DNA of 64,000 nucleotides from Taudactylus pleione (taxonomy: Eukaryota; Chordata; Amphibia; Anura; Myobatrachidae), in the NCBI GenBank assembly GCA_031769625.1, contig JAUIMM010000135.1:3786001-3850000 (forward strand), read 5' to 3'. Numbering within the stretch: the first letter of the stretch is position 1; each line of letters opens with the position of its first letter. The notes below the pieces were generated by a model, which made no database searches, was not told the origin of the DNA, and saw only the letters and a list, made by a program, of their open reading frames with translations. Made by a program: the position numbers and the translations under genes. Shown here piece by piece: positions 56,763-64,000 of this stretch.

Positions 56763-58352
56763 TTGATGTCAACTCTCAATATAAGATCCAAAGAGCTGTC
56801 ACTATCAGTGAAGCAAGCCATCATTAGGCTGAAAAATGAAAACAAACCCATCAGAGAGATTGCAAAAACATTAGGTGTGGCCAAATCAACTGTTTGGAAC
56901 ATTCTTAAAAAGAAAGAACGCACCGGAGAGCTCAGCAACACCAAAAGACCCGGAAGGCCACGGAAAACAACTGTGGTGGATGACAAAAGAATTATTTCCC
57001 TGGTGAAGAAAAACCCCTTCACAACAGTTGGCCAAATCAAGAACACTCTCCAGGAGGTAGATGTATATGTGTCAAAGTCAACAATCAAGAGAAGACTTCA
57101 CAAGAGTGAATATAGAGGGTTCACCACAAGATGCAAACCATTGGTGAGCCACAAAAACAGGAAGACCAGATTAGAGTTTGTCAAACAACATCTAAAAAAG
57201 CCATTACAGTTCTGGAACAACATCCTATTGACAGATGAGACAAAGGCCCTCATTCAGAGCCGTACGCTCAGAGCAGAGCGCACGCTCTGAATGAGGGCCG
57301 CCCTCCATAATTATGGAGCGTCCTCCTGGACGCTCGTATAGCTGTGGGTCACCACCCACAGCCTATACGAGCGTGCAGTTTGATGGCCGCGATGGTCGTG
57401 ACCATCGCGACCATCGCCACTGCGAGCCAGAGCCTTCGGTTGAGGTTTTCAACCGCAAGGCCCGGAGTGATTTTGGCTCTATCAGAGCCAAAATCACTCC
57501 CACTGACATCACTAGTGATGTCAGTGGGCCGGCTTCTGACGGTAGGCGTTCCCTTGGGAACGCCCCCGTCAGGGAGGCACGCCCCCAGCATGTCCACCAA
57601 AGGGGGCGTGCTGTCAATCAACATCAACAGCACGCCCCCTTTGATCAGTCACAACGAGCGAAGGAAAGTCCTTCGCTCGTCGCGTCTGGCGCATGCGCAC
57701 GACGGAGCTCCCTCCGTCGTGCGCATGCTCAGTGCAGACCATCGACCCACTTGCGAGCGGACAGCCGCTCGCGAGTGGGTCTGAATCAGGCCCAAAGATC
57801 AACTTGTTCCAGAGTGATGGGAAGAGAAGAGAGGGAAAGGAACTGCTCATGATCCAAAACATACCATCTCATCAGTGAAGCATGGTGGTGGTAGTGTCAT
57901 GGCGTGGGCATGTATGGCTGCCAATGGAACTGGTTCCCTTGTATTTATTGATGATGTGACTGCTGACAAAAGCAGCAGAATGGTTTCGGGCAATATTATA
58001 TGCTAATATTCAGTCAAATGCTTCAGAACTCATTGGACAGCGCTTCACAGTGCAGATGGACAATGACCCGAAGCATACTGCAAAAGCAACCAAAGAGTTT
58101 TTTAAGGCTAAAAAGTGGAATGTTATGCAATGGCCAAGTCAATCCCCTGACCTGAATCCAATTGAGCATGCATTTCACTTGATGAAGACAAAACTGAAGG
58201 GAAAATGCCCCAAGAACAAGCAGGAACTGAAGACATTTGGAGTAGAGGCCTGGCAGAGCATCACCAGGGATGAAACCCAGCGTCTGGTGATGTCTATGCG
58301 TTCCAGACTTCAGGCTGTAATTGCCTGCAAAGGATTTGCAACAAAGTATTAA
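56763..58352 (+). pseudogene. Tc1-like transposase, interrupted
   Basis: The first part (56763 to about 57245) contains both HTH motifs (IREIAKTLGVAKSTVWNIL; VSKSTIKRRLHK), the GRPRK linker and the first catalytic Asp in ILLTDET (Trp of WTDE is Leu here). The MITE follows immediately. Coding resumes at 57793 (INLFQSDGKRREG), has a frameshift near 57975-58010, and then runs open from 58050 with QMDNDPKHTA (second Asp) and DLNPIEHAFHLMK (third Glu) to ATKY-stop. The catalytic triad is present in pieces. Confidence 0.95.
57246..57792. mobile_element. Palindrome-array MITE (copy 3), inside Tc1
   Basis: 547 bp, flanked by perfect CAAAG (57241-57245 and 57793-57797). In order: a terminal hairpin GCCCTCATTCAGAGC...GCTCTGAATGAGGGC, CTCCATAATTATGGAG, GACGCTCGTATAG arms, GCGATGGTCGTGACCATCGC, CGGTTGAGGTTTTCAACCG, GTGATTTTGGCTC arms, the 30-bp palindrome centred on ACTAGT at about 57519, GGCGTTCCCTTGGGAACGCC, GGGGGCGTGCTGT arms, ACGAGCGAAGG arms, GCGCATGCGCACGACGG arms and CCGCTCGCGAGTGGGT arm. 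The other Tc1 copy shows the empty site. Confidence 0.95.
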
Positions 58353-58612
58353 AAAGTGAAAGTTAGATTTAGGATTGTTTAGTTTGTCCCATTACTTTGG
58401 CCCCTTACAAAGTGGGAGGCACATATAGAAACCGTTGTAATTCCTACACCGTTCACCTGATTTGGATGTAATTACCCTCAAATTAAATATGAAAGTCTGC
58501 AGTTAAAACACATCTTGTTTGTTTCATTTCAAAGCCATTGTGGTGGTGAATAGAGGACAAAATATGAAAATTCTGTCAATGTCCCAATATTCAATATTTA
58601 TGGACCTGACTG

Positions 58613-58616
<4 letters not shown>

Positions 58617-58650
<34 letters not shown>

Positions 58651-58812
58651 GGATGGCACTCACCAGTAAATGCAGCTTCATTTATTAATCAGGTCATAAC
58701 AGGCTTGCATACAAAGCAATGTTTCGGTCCTCCAATGGACCTTTTTCTAGCAGTACAGCCTCATAACTGTGCATTCAGACAACAAGTACAGGTCCCAAGC
58801 ATAGAAGTCACT
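58617..58812 (-). mobile_element. Single-arm hammerhead-bearing repeat next to (TA)n
   Basis: A (TA)n tract (58617-58646) is followed by GGATGGCACTCACC, about 60 bp, then AATGTTTCGGTCC and its stem. This is half of the design seen in the fold-backs, i.e. a monomer. It ends where a truncated MITE begins at about 58815. Confidence 0.55.
58716..58752 (-). ncRNA. Hammerhead-ribozyme-like core (family 7, decayed)
   Basis: Minus strand: TAGAAAA, extra A, stem GGTCC/GGACC, then GAAAC and ATTGCTT. U4 is replaced by A, so it is presumably dead, but U3 and A8 are still complementary. Confidence 0.35.
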
Positions 58813-58814
58813 TG

Positions 58815-59168
58815 TGACTTGATGTTGATCGACAGCTCGCCCCGTTTTGTAGGCGGGTCGGGGGGGGTGGCTGCACAAACGGAGGTGTTCCCGAAGGAAC
58901 GCCTGCCATTTGTGGGCGGCCCTACTGACATCACACATGATGTCAGTAGTGAACTTCCTGCTCTATTAGAGCAGGAAGTTCACTGGGGCTTGCAGTGGAT
59001 GAGACCCTACCACAAGGGTCTCGTCGCAAGCCTGATGGTCGTGATAATCGCGACCATCGCCAGGCGACCCGCACAAGCTGTGGGTGGTCACCCACAGCTG
59101 TGCGAGCGGCCTGGAGGCAGATTTTTTTTTTAAATCGGCCTTGATTCATAGCGCCTTTGAATCAGGAC
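58815..59168. mobile_element. 5'-truncated palindrome-array MITE (variant subfamily)
   Basis: Starts inside the TGTTGATCGACAGCTCGCC hairpin and follows the 45876 element to its right end, ending TTTGAATCAGGACC. Hairpins GTTCCCGAAGGAAC, TGACATCACACATGATGTCA, TTCCTGCTCTATTAGAGCAGG and GCTGTGGGTGGTCACCCACA are recognisable with individual changes from the 45.9-kb copy. Confidence 0.8.
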
Positions 59169-59196
59169 CATGGTTTTTGTGAGTGCTGAACTTTGG

Positions 59197-59199
<3 letters not shown>

Positions 59200-59252
<53 letters not shown>
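59200..59252. repeat. (TA)n(TG)n microsatellite
   Basis: About 20 TA units followed by GTGTGTGTGTG, just upstream of the right end of the inner hAT. Confidence 0.95.
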
Positions 59253-59351
59253 AGGGGGCACCAGTCAAAATTTTGCCTAGGGTACCAAATTGGCTAGGGC
59301 CAGCTCTGGATCCTTCGGAGGATTCACGGATAGGAGAGGAGTCAGTCATGC

Positions 59352-59747
59352 TTACGAAATTGGATGCAGGACTATTCCAATCACGAATGAGGATGTTGAT
59401 GATGATGCAGGTGTTGGTGGTGGAGATTGCAGGTGCTTGGATCCAGATAGAAGGGAACAGCTAGGTGACACTGGACTGATTTTTGTTCGTTTTTTTGTCC
59501 CCAAAGTTTTAGAATTTGAAATACCATTTTCAATTTGATGAATGCGCTGCAAGTGACGTAACAGGGAGGAGGTTCCAAGATGGTTAAGGTCCTTACCTCT
59601 ACTCACTGTTACTTGGCGATGGTTACAAATGGCTTGGCAATGGTTGTCCGGATTTTGGGTGGAAATAATTCCACACATGAGAAGTGAATTTTTTGGTCCT
59701 TTGCCCAGGCATGCCAACAATGGGACTTTTCCCATCATGGGCAACAA
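59352..59747 (-). pseudogene. zf-BED domain of the hAT transposase, first finger
   Basis: 131 codons. The part upstream of 59747 reads FTSHVWNYFHPKSGQ in another frame; this frame has RGKDLNHLGTSSLLRHLQRI with H-x4-H, then a Ser/Pro-rich linker (SPPPTPASSSTSSF). The first Cys pair is damaged (ICNHR for C-x2-C). It is similar to, but distinct from, the finger at 54.4-54.6 kb, so the parent protein probably had two BED fingers. Confidence 0.65.
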
Positions 59748-60363
59748 CTGTTGCCTGATTTACAGTTTTTACACAAACATCCTCGCCATCAACATCCTCA
59801 TGATCCTTGTTGTTATCGCCAACTATCCTCCTCATGCAATTCCATAGAAGCATCCTCGATTTCTATGTCAGAAGGCACACAAATGGTGGAAGGAGGATCC
59901 TCTTCAAGTACAGTATTACTAGAAAGGTCAGGCTCACACATGGCAACAGAAGACACACTTGGACTCTACTCAGGGATTTGTGATTTTTCAGAGCACACAG
60001 TTGGTTCCGGTATCTTACTCGTCTTAACAATTTTTTTTTTTGTACCTCTCCTACAAGCAGAGGTGCTTAAATTATCACTAGAACCATCAGTCATAAATAC
60101 AGGCCAATGCCTTATCTTTTCCTTGCCACTTCATGTAGTGAATGGCATATTGCCAATTTTTTGTTACTCTAAAGCTGACTTAGCTTTACATTTTTTTTGC
60201 ATTAACAGGGTAAAAGTTGATTTTTTTAGCCTGACTTTTTGGCCTGACTTAAGCCCTGGTACATCGGCCTTCATAGATGATGTTGACGGCCTTGCATCGT
60301 CATCATGACTGCTGCCGGCAGCTACAAGACTGGTATGTGGATCCTGCTCTTCTGTCATGTGAC
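59748..60363 (-). pseudogene. Upstream coding or leader remnants of the zf-BED hAT
   Basis: Broken minus-strand frames rich in acidic and Lys residues (KADVPGLKSGQKVRLKKST at about 60164-60270; DEDVDGEDV near 59790). No domain can be named. A T9 run at 60030 and other indels break the frame. Confidence 0.4.
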
Positions 60364-60674
60364 CAGGGGCAGAACTATGGGAGACAGCTCTGAAGGGGCA
60401 CCTCCTCCATTGCCCACAACATATTCACCCCACTTAGGGCTGTAACTATGTACCCGGAGTGTACCATCATGGCTGCCCAATATATGGCACCACTTCCCTG
60501 AGAAGCCACCATACACTAGTGGAGAGCTCCATGTCAGACCATCAGCTGCTTCCTTCATCTAGCTATAGCCTGTCTGCATGCGAATTGCTACATTACTTTG
60601 TCAGTAGCTGTGATGGGGAGGGGGAACCAAATTATAATTTGCCTCCGGGCGTCTGGGATGAATTTACACCACTG
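60364..60674. mobile_element. Small non-autonomous hAT
   Basis: Ends CAGGGGCAGAACTATGG and TTTACACCACTG with a perfect 8-bp duplication CATGTGAC (60356-60363 and 60675-60682). 311 bp, non-coding, inserted in the leader of the zf-BED hAT. Confidence 0.9.
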
Positions 60675-60749
60675 CATGTGACTGTCCTCCATACTCACTG
60701 CGGTCTTACAGCAGTGTCACCAAGCAATTATAGCGCAGCTAACGCACAC

Positions 60750-60935
60750 AACCAACCACACACACAAAAAATTGTTTTTATTTTCTCACTGGTGGTGTGG
60801 TTAGCACGCACACACCAAAATATTGTTTTTATTTTCACACTGGTGTTGAGCTAATACGCAATTACGCACACAAAAAGAATAGTTTTTATTTTTTCACTAG
60901 TGGTGTGGCTAACACGCACACACAATTTTTATTTT
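60750..60935. repeat. Tandem repeat, about 62 bp x 3
   Basis: Three units of ACGCACACA...TTGTTTTTATTTT...CACTGGTGGTGTGG.TAACACGCA. Part of the zf-BED hAT leader. Confidence 0.9.
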
Positions 60936-60952
60936 TTGATGGACAGAGCACC

Positions 60953-61300
60953 CCCTGGACAACACAGCAGCACAGCCAGCCAGCCTTTATGGACAGTACA
61001 ACAACCAGCCCCTATGGACAACAGCCAGCCCCTACGGACTACAGCCTGCCAGCCCATATGGAGAGGACAACAGCCAGCCAGCCCCTATGGATAACAACTA
61101 GCCAGCCCCTATGGACAGGACAACCTCAAAACAGCCAGCCAGCCCCTATGGACAATAGCTAACCAGCCCCTATGGACAACAGCCAGCCAGCCCCTATGGA
61201 CTACAGCCACCCAGCCAGCCCCTATGTACAGGACAACAGTCAGCAATAGCCAGCCAGCCCCTATGGATAACAGCCAGCCAGCCCTTATGGACAGGACAAA
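60953..61300 (+). repeat. Minisatellite of CAGCCAGCCCCTATGGACAA units
   Basis: A dozen irregular 24-30-bp units of CAGCCAGCCCCTATGGA with ACAACAG or GGACAAC spacers. The Gln/Pro-rich open frame is a by-product. Confidence 0.95.
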
Positions 61301-61479
61301 CTCAATTATGCAGCACAGCTCCCAGCACAACCTAGTAGTAGTCACAACAAGTCACAATGCATAACAGCAGCCACACAGCAGCGCAGCAGAGCTCCCAGCT
61401 CCCTCCCTCTTAACTCTCCACAGCCAGAATGAAAAATGGCATAGAACGCGGGACCTTTATAGAATCCAAAATGTATAAC

Positions 61480-64000
61480 TACAAGAGTCACAGAGGTAGG
61501 TTGTAGCTGCAGAGCAAAGGAGAGAGTCAGTTAAGGAATGGCAGCATTGTCTCACAGCCATACGCAGGTATAAGTGTGTGTTATATATGTATATGGGCAT
61601 AGGTATGTATACATACATATATGTATAACAGCCAGAGTCACAGAGGTAGGTTGTAGCTGTAGAGCACAGGAGGGAGTCAGATAAGGAATGGCAGCATTGT
61701 CTCACAGCCATACGCATATATACGTGTGTGTACATTATATATTATATATGTATATGGGCATAGGTATGTATACATATATGTATAACAGCCAGAGTCACAG
61801 AGGTAGGTTGTAGCTGCAGAGCACAGGAGAGAGTCAGATAAGCAATGGCAGCATTGTCTCACAGCCATACGCAGGTATAAGTGTGTGTTATATATGTATA
61901 TGGGCATAGGTATTGTGATAGGATCACTGGTAAAGTGGTCTGTGACAGGGACATTTATCCCAGATTCCTGTCTTATGTGTTTTAAACCTCCAGGAGAAAG
62001 TCTGCAGTGTAGCAGGCTTGAGTCTCAGCTTTTTGAAAAGCCGGTTTGGGACCTGGGGGTTGTGGGTGAGAGGAGAGGGAGGGCTCCACCCACGGCCACT
62101 CCAGGTTTTGGTTCTCGCAGCCTGGTAACAGGCTTGTTAGGGTTTCCACCTGAGAGTGGCCAATATAAGCCTAGTGTGTTTAGGGCTGAGTGTCTCACCT
62201 GGGAGAGCAGACAGGGAGTTTGCTCAGAGACACTTGAAAATCTATCCGTGAGTGTTGTGCTGTGCTTTTGTTGCTGGTGAGGGCATTAGGCCCTGCCAGG
62301 TTCTGGTAGTGAGGGAACCACTTGTGAAGTTAGAGCCCCGACAGGGCTAGGATTTATGTTTATGTTTTCTTTATGTTATTTCTGACGTTGTACAATAAAG
62401 ACTGGCGCCGACCAGCTTGTACTCGAATCCAGACTGGCGTACTGTTTCCCAGCTGCTGTGTGTGTAAGGAAGGAGACCTCTACCCAGGAGAGGGACCCCT
62501 AATCTGACTGTGTCACAGTATGTATATATATATATATATGTATAACAGCCAGAGTCACAGAGGTAGGTTGTAGCTGTAGAGCACAGGAGAGAGTCAGATA
62601 AGGAATGGCAGCATTGTCTCACAGCCATACGCAGGTATAAGTGTGTGTGCATTATATATTATATATGTATATGGGCATAGGTATGTATACATATATGTAT
62701 AACAGCCAGAGTCACAGAGGTAGGTTGTAGCTGCAGAGCACAGGAGAGAGTCAGATAAGGAATGGCAGCATTGTCTCACAGCCATACACATATATAAGTG
62801 TGTGTGTATTATATATTATATATGTATATGGGCATAGGTATGTATACATATATGTATAACAGCCAGAGTCACAGAGGTAGGTTGTAGCTGTAGAGCACAG
62901 GAGGGAGTCAGATAATACATATGATAATACATATACATATATAATAAATATGTATAACAGCCAGAGTCACAGAGGTAGGTTGTAGCTGTAGAGCACAGGA
63001 GGGAGTCAGATAAGGAATGGCAGCATGGTCTCACAGCCATACGCATATATACGTGTGTGTACATTATATATTATATATGTATATGGGCATAGGTATGTAT
63101 ACATATATGTATAACAGCCAGAGTCACAGAGGTAGGTTGTAGCTGCAGAGCACAGGAGAGAGTCAGATAAGGAATGGCAGCATTGTCTCACAGCCATACG
63201 CAGGTATAAGTGTGTGTGCATTATATATTCTATATGTATGTGGGCATAGGTATGTATACATATATGTATAATAGCCAGAGTCACAGAGGTAGGTTGTAGC
63301 TGCAGAGCACAGGAGAGAGTCAGATAAGGAATGACAGCATTGTATCACAGCTATACACAGATATAAGTGTGTGTGCATTATATATTATATATGTATGTGG
63401 GCATAGGTATGTATACATATATGTATAACAGCCAGAGTCACAGAGGTAGGTTGTAGCTGTAGAGCACAGGAGGGAGTCAGATAATACATATGATAATACA
63501 TATACATATATAATACATATGTATAACAGCCAGAGTCACAGAGGTAGGTTGTAGCTGTAGAGCACAGGAGGGAGTCAGATAAGGAATGGCAGCATTGTCT
63601 CACAGCCATATGCATATATACGTGTGTGTACATTATATATTATATATGTATATGGGCATAGGTATGTATACATATATGTATAACAGCCAGAGTCACAGAG
63701 GTAGGTTGTAGCTGCAGAGCACAGGAGAGAGTCAGATAAGGAATGGCAGCATTGTCTCACAGCCATACGCAGGTATAAGTGTGTGTGCATTATATATTCT
63801 ATATGTATGTGGGCATAGGTATGTATACATATATGTATAACAGCCAGAGTCACAGAGGTAGGTTGTAGCTGCAGAGCACAGGAAAGAGTCAGATAAGGAA
63901 TGACAGCATTGTATCACAGCTATACACAGATATAAATGTGTGTGCATTATATATTATATATGTATGTGGGCATAGGTATGTATACATATATGTATAACAG
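61480..64000. repeat. Satellite of about 160-bp units
   Basis: About a dozen units of AGAGTCACAGAGGTAGGTTG, GAGAGTCAGATAAGGAATGG, CAGCATTGTCTCACAGCCAT and a TATATGTATATGGGCATAGG linker. Two short units (about 62866 and 63427) lack the middle and carry GATAATACATATGATAATAC, and 63427-63524 repeats 62866-62950, so a larger repeat of about 570 bp exists. It continues beyond the window. Confidence 0.95.
61914..62517 (+). mobile_element. Solo LTR inside the satellite
   Basis: 604 bp, starts TGTGATAGGATC and ends CTGTGTCACA (TG...CA), with a 4-bp duplication GTAT (61910-61913 and 62518-62521). An AATAAA at about 62393 is followed by GACTGGCGCCGACC. The disrupted satellite unit is known from its neighbours, so the boundaries are exact. 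The 4-bp duplication fits Gypsy-type or some retroviral elements. No internal genes. Confidence 0.9.

Larger units (their letters stand above)
56422..58612 (+). mobile_element. Tc1/mariner element interrupted by a palindrome-array MITE
   Basis: Inverted termini start CAGTCAGGTCCATAAATATT and end ATGGACCTGACTG, inserted in a (TA)n tract (TA at 56420-56421 and 58613-58614). 2191 bp in total; about 1.64 kb without the 547-bp MITE and its duplication. Same family as 21177-23151, opposite orientation. Confidence 0.95.
54986..59308. mobile_element. Inner hAT element with 8-bp TSD, carrying later insertions
   Basis: Left end CAGAGCCGGCCCTAGGC at 54986 preceded by GATCCTTC (54978-54985). Right end GGCTAGGGCCAGCTCTG at 59308 followed by GATCCTTC (59309-59316). 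The 4.3 kb includes two fold-backs, a Tc1 (56422-58612), a hammerhead-like repeat and a MITE fragment. The element itself looks non-autonomous. Confidence 0.8.
48127..61470 (-). mobile_element. zf-BED hAT transposon, split and partly duplicated
   Basis: The 3' terminus is CAGTAGAGATCTGCG at 48127 (53687 in unit 2), followed by GGTTTTGGATCTG-rich subterminal repeats. Coding fragments with BED zinc fingers lie on the minus strand at 59747-59352 and, beyond an inserted hAT, at 54794-54241 (49217-48681 in unit 1). Leader sequence with AAAATGGCATAGAACGCGGG reaches about 61450. I infer one element because the reading frame runs across the inner insertion once its GATCCTTC duplication is removed. 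The 5' terminus is lost or lies beyond the satellite. Confidence 0.65.

Overview
This window is nuclear DNA from a vertebrate, most probably an anuran amphibian. It has no operons or ribosome binding sites, almost no host coding sequence, and is dense in Tc1/mariner, hAT, PIF/Harbinger-like and DIRS-like (tyrosine recombinase) remnants, solo LTRs, satellites and Penelope-type short repeats with hammerhead-like cores. The species cannot be fixed from the sequence alone.

The only convincing host gene is on the minus strand, from a start codon at 45077 to a stop at 33072. It has five coding exons with consensus splice sites and matching phases (0,0,0,2), giving about 274 residues. I do not recognise the product. 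Exon 3 is 151 nt between two phase-0 junctions, so it carries an apparent one-base frameshift. A near-consensus RFX X-box and a ZNF143-like motif lie 115-200 bp upstream of the start codon, which fits a ciliary or testis gene. Its introns hold hAT elements, a perfect 77-bp fold-back and minisatellites.

Layout. 0-6.2 kb: gene-end fragment, MITE, LTR-like repeat, DIRS-like tyrosine recombinase pseudogene. 6.2-11 kb: a 31/62-bp minisatellite inside a hAT-like element, followed by three MITEs nested one inside another. 11-23.3 kb: hammerhead-like repeats, a 5S rRNA-derived sequence, further MITEs, a second LTR-like copy, a minisatellite-bearing hAT, and a Tc1 element with a Harbinger-like insertion. 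23.7-33.0 kb: a 9.3-kb degenerate trinucleotide array ending 57 bp from the gene's stop codon. 33-45.2 kb: the gene. 45.2-56.3 kb: a recent head-to-tail tandem duplication of a 5.56-kb unit whose left breakpoint lies in the gene's X-box. 48.1-61.5 kb: one broken-up zf-BED hAT transposon, split by a second hAT that received hairpin repeats and a Tc1, which in turn received a palindrome-rich MITE. 61.5-64 kb: a ~160-bp satellite with a solo LTR inside it.

The most unusual features are (i) the fold-back repeats with hammerhead-like cores in which positions 3 and 8 covary, (ii) a MITE family built almost entirely of consecutive perfect palindromes with a C-NNN-G insertion site, (iii) the trinucleotide array beside the gene, and (iv) the gene itself, which can only be seen by joining short exons.
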